From Actinomycetota bacterium (GTDB lineage: Bacteria > Actinomycetota > Thermoleophilia > Gaiellales > Gaiellaceae): DNA of 6,424 bases. The notes under the pieces are model-generated. The model was not told the DNA's origin. It saw only the letters and a program-made list of their open reading frames with translations, and did no database searches. The position numbers and the translations under genes were made by a program. Below are positions 1-5,550 of this stretch, one piece after another. The stretch's first letter is position 1. Every line of letters begins with the position of its first letter. The stretch is taken from contig PMXT01000038.1 of the NCBI GenBank assembly GCA_003170995.1, positions 1 through 6,424 on the forward strand. Direction: 5' to 3'.

Positions 1-135
1 CTCGAATCAAAAAGAAGCACTCTGCCGCCTGGCCGCGCTCGGCGGTGCGCTGCGCCTACCTCGGTCGCGCCCGTTTACCGCTGCGATGCGTTTTTCGGCT
101 CGGATTGGGCACATTCTCGTCACGCACTCCGGGCC

Positions 136-141
136 TAATCT
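136..141 (+). promoter_or_regulatory. Possible -10 element of a leaderless transcript
   Basis: TAATCT fits the actinobacterial TANNNT -10 pattern and lies six bases before the GTG at 148. This is the spacing expected when transcription starts at or next to the start codon. No Shine-Dalgarno sequence precedes that GTG, which agrees with a leaderless message. No convincing -35 box is visible at the normal distance; TTGGGC at 105-110 is too far upstream. The six-base match is weak on its own. Confidence 0.25.
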
Positions 142-147
142 CCCTGC

Positions 148-354
148 GTGGAGGAGGCACTTACCGTCATCGCCAGGCTCGATCGCATCGAGGCAATGGA
201 GCTAGCGCAGGAGCCGGCCTCGCTCCTTCTGAACGAGCTCGAGCTTCTGGTGCTCGAGACGAAGCGCTGGCTGGAGCGCGAGGGGCCGGCTGCGGCTACT
301 GCTCGGGTCGCTGTCGAACGCTGTCTGTTCGCACTTGAACTCGAATCAGAATGA
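148..354 (+). CDS. Small helical protein of unknown function
   Basis: This 68-residue protein is not one I can assign to a named family. It starts at GTG 148; no ATG gives a comparable length and no Shine-Dalgarno sequence is present. The sequence is rich in Leu, Glu, Ala and Arg with heptad-like spacing, and should fold as two or three amphipathic helices: about residues 2-20, 24-45 and 49-66. It has no signal peptide, Cys pair or membrane segment. Codons end mostly in G or C, as in the neighbouring genes, which supports real coding. Its TGA overlaps the ATG of the cupin gene (ATGA at 351-354), so the two are probably translationally coupled. It could be a partner or regulator of the cupin protein, but only position suggests this. 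Confidence 0.55.
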   Translation: MEEALTVIARLDRIEAMELAQEPASLLLNELELLVLETKRWLEREGPAAATARVAVERCLFALELESE

Positions 355-1082
355 AGACCAGCCGACTGGGTGTGATGGGCGTCAACTTCGACATCGCCGA
401 GACAGATTGCTTCGTCTTTCCGGGTGGCATGGGGCCGCACACGCTGAAGGCCGGCCCCAAAGGCCTCGACGTGCTCGCCTTCTCGGAGAACATCGGCGAT
501 GCCGCCACCTTCCTGCCGCGCTCGAAGGTCTCTTGGCTGGGCGTGAGCTGGGTCGAGACAGGAACCGTGGATTTCCCATCACAGCTCGAGGCTGCTCAGG
601 GCCCGCCAGAGGTGAAGGAGTCGGGCTCGCTGCGCCCGAGCAATCTGGTTCGGCTCGAGGACGTCAACGCCGTCGGCAGCTCAAAGGAGACCGTCGGCCG
701 GATTCGCCGCGATCTGGGACGGGCGATGGGCTCGCGCAGTTCCGGTCTCCAGCAGGTAGCGGTCTCCCCGGGAAAGATCTCCTGCCCGCCTCATTGCCAC
801 TCCGCCGAGGAGGAGCTGTTCGTCGTCCTGGAGGGGGAAGGAGCGCTTCTTCTCGGCGACGACGAGTACGCGGTGAGGCAAGGTCACGTGATCGCCCGTC
901 CGCCGGGAACCGGAATTGCGCACGCGTTCAGGGCGGCCGAGAGTGGCTTGACGCTACTCGCCTACGGGACGCGCCGCTCGACCGACCTGTGTTACTACCC
1001 GCGCTCGCACAAGATCTCTTTCCGCGGTCTCGGTGTGATCGGACGAATCACGCCCGTCGAGTACTGGGGCGGCGAGGAGTAG
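351..1082 (+). CDS. Cupin-domain protein, N-terminally shortened bicupin
   Basis: This is a 243-residue soluble protein. The C-terminal half (about 95-243) holds a complete cupin barrel. Motif 1 is PPHCHSAEEE with likely metal ligands His148, His150 and Glu155. Motif 2 is ARPPGTGIAH with the fourth ligand His191. The end, RITPVEYWGGEE, follows the barrel. Residues 15-65 resemble only the second half of another cupin (FVFPGGMGPH, then a LPRS turn); the strands with its HxH motif are absent. An in-frame stop at 336-338 rules out a longer start. There is no clear ribosome binding site, so translation probably depends on the upstream ORF, which it overlaps by four bases. Cupins of this type may be metal-dependent isomerases, dioxygenases or sugar-binding proteins; the substrate cannot be told from the sequence. 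Confidence 0.85.
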   Translation: MKTSRLGVMGVNFDIAETDCFVFPGGMGPHTLKAGPKGLDVLAFSENIGDAATFLPRSKVSWLGVSWVETGTVDFPSQLEAAQGPPEVKESGSLRPSNLVRLEDVNAVGSSKETVGRIRRDLGRAMGSRSSGLQQVAVSPGKISCPPHCHSAEEELFVVLEGEGALLLGDDEYAVRQGHVIARPPGTGIAHAFRAAESGLTLLAYGTRRSTDLCYYPRSHKISFRGLGVIGRITPVEYWGGEE

Positions 1083-1129
1083 AAAAGCGAAGCGAGCCTG
1101 CCCCGGTGGGCCTCGCCAAGACTCCGAGA

Positions 1130-1266
1130 AGTGCCTGTCGAGAGCCTCGTTTGGTGCGCTCGGTCAGGTTCTTGCGCCTGGCACCGTGGGCACCGTGTCG
1201 AGGGCAATTCGGCTCGCTCTCGTGATTGCCGCCCGGGCGCAGTCGAGAGTGCCTGGAAAGCCTCGT
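1130..1266 (+). repeat. Imperfect direct repeat pair
   Basis: AGTGCCTG followed after a few bases by AGCCTCGT occurs at 1130-1150 and again at 1248-1266. The octamer GTCGAGAG also occurs twice, at 1137-1144 and 1242-1249, but in a different order relative to the other two blocks. The two copies lie about 118 bases apart in non-coding sequence. They could be remnants of a duplication or paired protein-binding sites; chance is also possible in GC-rich DNA. Confidence 0.35.
1180..1197 (+). repeat. Tandem 9-bp repeat GGCACCGTG x2
   Basis: Two identical, directly adjacent copies of GGCACCGTG occupy 1180-1188 and 1189-1197 in the gap between the cupin and parA genes. Two tandem 9-mers on one helical face could be an operator for a dimeric regulator or simply a slippage product. 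No third copy was seen. Confidence 0.5.
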
Positions 1267-1337
1267 ATCTCCCGTACCATGTGATCTGTACCGCGTCGGT
1301 AGTGGCACGGGACTCGGGCTCAGTCGCGAGCGAAGGG

Positions 1338-1342
1338 AAGGA
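1338..1342 (+). promoter_or_regulatory. Ribosome binding site of the possible parA leader ORF
   Basis: AAGGA lies six bases upstream of the TTG at 1349. It is the main reason for considering a short leader ORF here. Confidence 0.3.
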
Positions 1343-1348
1343 CTCCGT

Positions 1349-1447
1349 TTGAACAAGCCGAAGATGGAGCGCCGATGGGAGTCGCAGGCTTACTGTCGCG
1401 TCCGCTCGCACGGGCGCCTGAAGAAGGAGTGTCGATGGGGCGCGTGA
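1349..1447 (+). CDS. Possible 32-residue leader peptide overlapping parA
   Basis: A TTG start with a well-spaced AAGGA opens a 32-codon frame ending at TGA 1445-1447, thirteen bases inside parA in another frame. The peptide is strongly basic with two Cys and one His (CRVRSHGRLKKEC near the end), and contains the parA ribosome binding site within its coding region. An alternative in-frame ATG lies at 1364. If translated, it would couple ribosome traffic to parA initiation. I do not recognise the peptide, its codon use is not decisive, and a chance ORF of this length is common in GC-rich DNA. Confidence 0.22.
   Translation: MNKPKMERRWESQAYCRVRSHGRLKKECRWGA
1424..1429 (+). promoter_or_regulatory. 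Ribosome binding site of parA
   Basis: AAGGAG stands five bases before ATG 1435. This fixes the parA start there rather than at the in-frame ATG 1375, which would add 20 residues before the conserved first strand of the family. Confidence 0.85.
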
Positions 1448-2205
1448 TCGCGTTCGCCAACCAGAAGGGAGGCGTCGCCAAAACGACGTCAACCCTCAAC
1501 CTCGCGGTCGCGTTCGCAGAATGCGGCCTCGACGTTCTGGTGGTCGACCTCGATCCGCAAGGAAACCTGACGATGAGTCAGGGGCTTAACCCCGACACGA
1601 TCGAGCGCTCGATGTTCGATGTGCTCGTTCACCGCCTGCCGATCACCGAGATCATCCAGCGCCGCGAGATCGATGTGGCGGTCAGCTCGATCGACCTGGC
1701 CGGCGCCGAGCTGGCACTCTCGAGCATGATCGGGCGCGAGCGAGCGCTGGAGAAGGCGCTCCTGTCGGTGCGGGATAGCTACGACTACATCTTGATCGAC
1801 ACGCCGCCGTCGCTCGGCCTGCTGACGATCAACGCCTTTGTCGCCTCCGACGGCGTGATCGTGCCGGTGCAGTGCGAGTACCTCTCGTTACGCGGGCTCG
1901 TCCAGCTCGAGAACACGCTCTCGATGGTGCGCGAGAATCTCAACCCACGCGTCGAGATTCAGGGGATCCTGCCGACCATGTACGACCAACGGACTCTGCA
2001 CTCGCGTGAGGCGATCGACATACTCCAGGAGAATTTCGGCGACCTCGTCTTCGACACGAAGATTCGCAAGACGATTCGCTACGCCGAGGCGCCCGTGAAG
2101 GGTGCCTCCGTGCTCAAGTACGATCCAAAAGGGGAGGCCGCCGGTTACTACCGCGATCTCGCCAAGGAGGTGCTCAATGGCGCGAAAACGCGCAAGCATG
2201 CGTGA
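1435..2205 (+). CDS. parA: ParA/Soj-family ATPase
   Basis: This 256-residue cytoplasmic P-loop ATPase has the normal length of chromosomal ParA proteins. ParA dimers form on ATP binding, bind DNA non-specifically, and are released by a partner that triggers hydrolysis. The deviant Walker A is KGGVAKTT (residues 11-18), with signature Lys11 and catalytic-loop Lys16; Ala15 replaces the usual Gly. Walker A' is DLDPQGN (Asp38, Asp40), and Walker B is LIDTPPS with Asp122. The later [11 protein letters not shown] stretch matches the place of the basic DNA-contacting segment in Soj (there RNVRLSEAP). The chosen start has a strong AAGGAG site. The gene overlaps the following FtsZ gene by 29 bases, and no ParB gene follows, so its partner is probably the FtsZ protein itself. 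ParA membership is secure; the role in positioning FtsZ is inferred. Confidence 0.93.
   Translation: MGRVIAFANQKGGVAKTTSTLNLAVAFAECGLDVLVVDLDPQGNLTMSQGLNPDTIERSMFDVLVHRLPITEIIQRREIDVAVSSIDLAGAELALSSMIGRERALEKALLSVRDSYDYILIDTPPSLGLLTINAFVASDGVIVPVQCEYLSLRGLVQLENTLSMVRENLNPRVEIQGILPTMYDQRTLHSREAIDILQENFGDLVFDTKIRKTIRYAEAPVKGASVLKYDPKGEAAGYYRDLAKEVLNGAKTRKHA
2164..2170 (+). promoter_or_regulatory. Ribosome binding site of the FtsZ gene, inside parA
   Basis: AAGGAGG lies six bases before ATG 2177, within the last codons of parA. It favours this start over the in-frame ATGs at 2102 and 2198. Its strength suggests the FtsZ protein is made in at least equal amounts to ParA. Confidence 0.85.
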
Positions 2206-3607
2206 CGGCCCGCTGGCGGAACTCTTCCGCGCAACCGAAGCCGCACAGCGTCAGGTCGAGCGCGACGCGTCCGCCCACGAACCGGAGGAACATCCCGCGC
2301 CCCCGGCTCACCAGGCCGAACCACCCGAGGAGACCGTTGAGCACACGCCGATCTTCGATGAGCCCCCGGCTCGAGTAGAGCCCTCCGTACCCGCGGTCGA
2401 GGAGGGGCAGGCTGTCTCTACTCCGCCTCCGCCTCCGGCGCCGGCCTCTGCGCCATCTCCACCAAGCGTTCCCATGCCCGAATCGAAGCAGGTGAAGCCG
2501 TACGAGTCGCCGCCTCGCCCTCGCTACATCGAGCCGATTCCCGAGCCACCCGCTCGCTTGCACCAGGTTGACGTCAACGCGAGTGCCTATTTGGCCGTTA
2601 TTCGCGTGGCAGGCGTCGGCGGTGCCGGCCTCAACGCCATCCATCGCATGATGGACGCTGGTATCTCGCAGGTCGATTTCGTCGCCATAAACACCGATAT
2701 CCAGCAGCTTCAGATGAGCGACGCGCCGATCAAGATCCACATCGGGCGCGAGCTGACTCAGGGGCTTGGCTCCGGCTCCGATCCGGAGGTCGGCAAGCTG
2801 GCGGCGGATGAGGCTTACGACCAGATCAAGCACGCGCTGCGCGGCTCGGACATGATCTTCGTGACGGCCGGGGAAGGCGGCGGAACCGGCTCCGGCGCGG
2901 CGCCCGTGGTGGCTCGAATAGCGCGTGAGCTGGGTGCGCTCACGGTTGGGATCGTGACGCTGCCCTTCCACTTCGAGGGCACCAAGCGCAAGTCCCAGGC
3001 CGACCTAGGAGTTGAGGAGCTTCGCCGCAACTGCGACACGGTTATCGTCGTTCCCAACGATCGTCTACTCGAGGTGCTCGACCGCTCGACTTCGATGCTC
3101 GAGGCCTTCCGTATCGCCGACGACGTGCTGCGCCAGGGCGTGCAGGGCATCTGCGATCTGATCACGATGCCCGGCCTCATCAACCTCGACTTCGCCGACG
3201 TGCGCACGATCATGAAGGACGCCGGCTCGGCGCTCATGGGCATCGGCTTCGCTACCGGCGAGAACCGGGCCAAGGAGGCGGCCGACCGGGCGCTGCGCTC
3301 GCCACTGATCGACACCGAGCTGGTCGGCGCGCGGGGCATCCTGCTCTCGATCGCCGGCGGCGAGGACCTGTCGCTGATGGAGGTGAACGAGGCCGCGGAG
3401 ATCATTCGTCAGGCCGCGACCGAGGACACGAACATCATCTTCGGCGCCACCATCGACGAGAGCCTGACCGGTCAGATGTGGGTGACGGTGATAGCGACCG
3501 GGCTTCGTGGGGCGGGTGGTACGGAGAAGGGCTGGCGCGCCAGCTTCGAGCCGGCCCCTCGCGGGGAAGTCGATCCCCTAGAGCCGCCCAGCTTCCTCAG
3601 GGACTGA
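2177..3607 (+). CDS. ftsZ: FtsZ-family tubulin-like GTPase with long N-terminal extension
   Basis: This 476-residue cytoplasmic GTPase is a bacterial tubulin homologue. The core runs from about 140 to 445: the nucleotide-binding [10 protein letters not shown] (146-155), the tubulin signature GGGTGSG (234-240) and the T7 loop NLDFAD (Asn336, Asp338, Asp341). All catalytic positions are present, so GTP hydrolysis and filament formation are expected. Unusually, about 140 residues precede the core. Residues 1-29 are basic then helical ([20 protein letters not shown]), and 30-138 form a Pro/Glu-rich, probably disordered linker. The C-terminal tail is only about 31 residues and ends in LEPPSFLRD, similar to the short FtsZ tail that binds division partners. 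It overlaps parA by 29 bases. It may be a second FtsZ; whether the genome has another in the cell-wall cluster cannot be seen. Confidence 0.92.
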   Translation: MARKRASMRDGPLAELFRATEAAQRQVERDASAHEPEEHPAPPAHQAEPPEETVEHTPIFDEPPARVEPSVPAVEEGQAVSTPPPPPAPASAPSPPSVPMPESKQVKPYESPPRPRYIEPIPEPPARLHQVDVNASAYLAVIRVAGVGGAGLNAIHRMMDAGISQVDFVAINTDIQQLQMSDAPIKIHIGRELTQGLGSGSDPEVGKLAADEAYDQIKHALRGSDMIFVTAGEGGGTGSGAAPVVARIARELGALTVGIVTLPFHFEGTKRKSQADLGVEELRRNCDTVIVVPNDRLLEVLDRSTSMLEAFRIADDVLRQGVQGICDLITMPGLINLDFADVRTIMKDAGSALMGIGFATGENRAKEAADRALRSPLIDTELVGARGILLSIAGGEDLSLMEVNEAAEIIRQAATEDTNIIFGATIDESLTGQMWVTVIATGLRGAGGTEKGWRASFEPAPRGEVDPLEPPSFLRD

Positions 3608-3682
3608 TCGGTTAACGCTCGTCGCTCTGGCGCTGGTAAGGGGTTTTCTATTAGTGCTGACCGCATGATCGTCAAATCAGGC

Positions 3683-3688
3683 GATAAT
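3683..3688 (+). promoter_or_regulatory. Possible -10 element upstream of the membrane protein gene
   Basis: GATAAT matches the TATAAT consensus at five of six positions and lies 35 bases before ATG 3724. The nearest -35-like hexamer, CTGACC at 3657-3662, is 20 bases away, which is longer than usual. An imperfect inverted repeat, ATGATCGTC (3665-3673) with GGCGATAAT (3680-3688), overlaps it. The promoter would let the membrane protein be expressed separately from parA-ftsZ. Confidence 0.35.
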
Positions 3689-3704
3689 CTTCTCGCTCGA
3701 GAAG
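3689..3704. promoter_or_regulatory. Perfect 7-bp inverted repeat, possible operator
   Basis: CTTCTCG and CGAGAAG are exact reverse complements separated by two bases. The element begins directly after the GATAAT and so would cover the expected transcription start, a classic place for a repressor operator. It ends eight bases before the ribosome binding site. As RNA the two-base loop is too tight for the full stem, so a DNA site is more likely than a hairpin. Confidence 0.4.
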
Positions 3705-3712
3705 CGGTCAAC

Positions 3713-3718
3713 AAGGAG
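3713..3718 (+). promoter_or_regulatory. Ribosome binding site of the membrane protein gene
   Basis: AAGGAG lies five bases before ATG 3724, the same spacing as at parA, and fixes the start of the membrane protein. Confidence 0.8.
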
Positions 3719-3723
3719 TCGTC

Positions 3724-5487
3724 ATGCAGAAGCCAATCGCCCTGATTCGTACCATCACGCAGGTACTTCCTCTGTTTCGTAAGCTCGTTGTCGCGATCGG
3801 CATTGGCCTGACGCTGGCATCACTCCGGCTCGACATCTTCAGTACGGTGGCGGGATTCGGCATCAGCTACTGGTCGAGCTGGACCACGCGCCTCCTCTTT
3901 ATCGCGCTGATCGCTGTTAGCGTTGTTCTCCTATTCATCAGCGTCTTCCGCGACGAAGGCGATCGCCTCCTCGCCTCGGTCTGTGGAATCGGAGCGATTC
4001 TGCTCGGCTTCTTTCTGTTCATTCCCGTCGCGGTCGGCTTCGGCCATCTCGGCGACCTTACGGCCGGCCCGAAGCTCGGAGTCCTGGGGAGCGCTCTGAT
4101 CGTGCTTGGCGCGCTTCCGTTGCGAGCTCTCGGCTCGTGGCGGCGCTCGCGCGCACGTATCGGTCTGCCGCTCTACGTGACATGGCTACTCGCGGCGATG
4201 GCGCCTATTCTCGTCATCGTCTCGCTTGGGCGGGACACTGCCTCCAAGCCGATCTCGGGGACGAACAGCTTCGTTGCCACTGGCCCGGCTCCGCGCTACT
4301 GGGATTCCGTCGGCCAATCGGGGGGTCACGCACTCGGGATCTTCATGCTGGTACTTGCAGTCGTCGCCATTTTCATGGCTCTGGGCAACGCCATCCTGAA
4401 GGCTCCTGTTCTCGGCAGGTGGGCGCTCGGGGCTTCGCTCCTGCTGGTCGGTTTGGCGGTCTACTACCCGGCCAACCTTGGCTTCCGGTCGCTTCGCTCG
4501 CTTTTGGCCGGTGGCGGGCTCGCGCTCGAAGGCAGCGTGCTAGCGGTCGTCTTGGCGCTGATAGCAATCGCGGCGGAGCGCGGTACCGTCGACCTGCGCA
4601 CACTGGCGATTCCCAGGCTCGCTGCGCTGAGCGGCGTCGGCCTGGCGCTGGCAGGGACCTGGGCCAACGTCTCAGGAGCGCAGGGATCATCGTTCTGGGC
4701 CGCCGACGGAACGCTGGCTGGGTTCCTGTTCATGCTCGTCGTTCTCGGCGGCTTGCTCCTGGCGGCCAGCTTCGTCTTCCGGCACCGCTGGCTACTGCCT
4801 TCCGTGAGCATTCTCGGCTGGTTGCTCGTTGGCTATTTCGGCTTCTACTTCGCTGCCGCTGTGCCCAACGACCTCAAAACGCTCGGACCGGCCGTGTGGC
4901 TGGGAATGTGCGGCGGGGCCCTAATGGGTCTGAGCACCGTCTCGTTGCCCAGCATGGCGGCTTGGAAGCGGCGCTCGCCGAGCATGACGCTCAGGCGCTT
5001 CATTCTCTGGCTGGCGGCCGGAATCGGAACCGGGATAGTGCTGAGCTCTCTTTGGCTCGCGACGCAAGTGCTTTCCTCCGGGGCGAGCGGCTCTCACAGC
5101 TACTGGAACACCGCCGGTGATCACTCGCTGGGCATTGTGATGCTCGTGTTCGCGGTGTCTACGCTCGCCGCTCTCGTCGGTGTGCTGATCACCCGTCTAT
5201 CGGTTCTGAGCACCTGGGCGCAGGCCGCGTCGCTCGCGCTGCTAGGGATCTCGCTCTTCATTCCGGTGCAGGACGCGTTCAACCACCTCGGCGTGCTTCG
5301 CAGCGGAGCCTGGCTCGCCCTCGTCGGCTCGCTTCTCGCCAGCGCGGGCGTTGTGGCGATGACGTTGCCAGAGCAGCGGCTCGGCCAAGCCGGGCCGGAA
5401 GAGGCCGAGAAGGCAGCCTCGCCGCGAGCTCGCACGCCGCTCAAGGGTAAGAAGCCGAGGGTTCCCGAGACGCGCCGGACCAAGTAG
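3724..5487 (+). CDS. Polytopic membrane protein with four repeats of a four-helix unit
   Basis: This 587-residue integral membrane protein is not one I recognise. It contains about 16 hydrophobic segments arranged as four similar units, near residues 20-133, 147-284, 298-406 and 426-548. Each unit has a helix, a loop with an aromatic-Trp motif (SYW at 48-50, RYW at 191-193, SFW at 323-325, SYW at 459-461), then three more helices. Units 2 and 4 share a further HxLGI after the loop (HALGI, HSLGI). The third and fourth helices of each unit are joined by a loop of the HLG or DLKTLG kind (FGHLGDL in unit 1, FNHLGVL in unit 4). Residues 549-587 form a basic, Lys/Arg/Pro-rich tail, probably cytoplasmic. 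There are no transporter or enzyme motifs I can name. It could be a channel, sensor or structural membrane protein. It starts at ATG 3724 with a good AAGGAG, 116 bases after ftsZ. Confidence 0.85.
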   Translation: MQKPIALIRTITQVLPLFRKLVVAIGIGLTLASLRLDIFSTVAGFGISYWSSWTTRLLFIALIAVSVVLLFISVFRDEGDRLLASVCGIGAILLGFFLFIPVAVGFGHLGDLTAGPKLGVLGSALIVLGALPLRALGSWRRSRARIGLPLYVTWLLAAMAPILVIVSLGRDTASKPISGTNSFVATGPAPRYWDSVGQSGGHALGIFMLVLAVVAIFMALGNAILKAPVLGRWALGASLLLVGLAVYYPANLGFRSLRSLLAGGGLALEGSVLAVVLALIAIAAERGTVDLRTLAIPRLAALSGVGLALAGTWANVSGAQGSSFWAADGTLAGFLFMLVVLGGLLLAASFVFRHRWLLPSVSILGWLLVGYFGFYFAAAVPNDLKTLGPAVWLGMCGGALMGLSTVSLPSMAAWKRRSPSMTLRRFILWLAAGIGTGIVLSSLWLATQVLSSGASGSHSYWNTAGDHSLGIVMLVFAVSTLAALVGVLITRLSVLSTWAQAASLALLGISLFIPVQDAFNHLGVLRSGAWLALVGSLLASAGVVAMTLPEQRLGQAGPEEAEKAASPRARTPLKGKKPRVPETRRTK

Positions 5488-5550
5488 TCGGCGCTCGACC
5501 TCGAGCCAGTCCTCCCTGCCCGAGAGCTCGAAGGCGTTCAGTAAGTCCGA

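Larger units (their letters stand above)
1083..1434. other. 352-base gap before parA, with short repeats
   Basis: No convincing full-length gene is present on either strand; the open frames here have atypical composition and resemble no protein I know. The gap holds a perfect tandem GGCACCGTG pair (1180-1197) and an imperfect repeat pair at 1130-1150 and 1248-1266. A 7-bp inverted repeat straddles the cupin stop (1071-1077 with 1111-1117), but no T-run follows, so it is not a standard terminator. Its 3' end holds a possible leader ORF (1349-1447) and the parA ribosome binding site. A parA promoter probably lies here, but I see no clear -35/-10 pair. No tRNA or parS-like site was found. Confidence 0.5.

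Noticed and set aside
24..46. GCCGCC/GGCGGT hairpin as the terminator of an upstream gene
   Set aside because: The stem is only 5 bp plus a wobble with an 11-base loop and no T-run close behind.
239..665. Many CTCGAG palindromes as regulatory or restriction-related sites
   Set aside because: Most are in-frame Leu-Glu codons (CTC GAG) or chance joins, explained by codon preference.
884..891. TCACGTGA palindrome resembling the core of a parS site, near a parA gene
   Set aside because: It encodes Gly-His-Val-Ile codons of the cupin motif 2 region, and the flanking bases do not extend the palindrome to the GTTTCACGTGAAAC consensus.
1071..1117. GGCGAGG/CCTCGCC inverted repeat across the cupin stop as a terminator
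   Set aside because: The loop is 33 bases and no T-run follows; GC-rich DNA gives many such pairs.
335..1225. Plus-strand open frame of 296 codons over the cupin gene
   Set aside because: It is an Arg/Gly-rich shadow of the cupin reading frame, which has clear cupin motifs.
1349..1354. TTGAAC as a -35 box for parA
   Set aside because: No -10-like hexamer occurs 16-19 bases downstream.
995..1492. Minus-strand open frame of 165 codons over the parA upstream gap
   Set aside because: It overlaps the cupin end and the parA start, is Arg/Ser/Pro-rich as expected of an antisense frame in GC-rich DNA, and shows no recognisable domain or ribosome site.
2102..2176. Longer FtsZ start at ATG 2102
   Set aside because: It would lie deeper in parA without a ribosome site, while ATG 2177 has AAGGAGG at ideal spacing.
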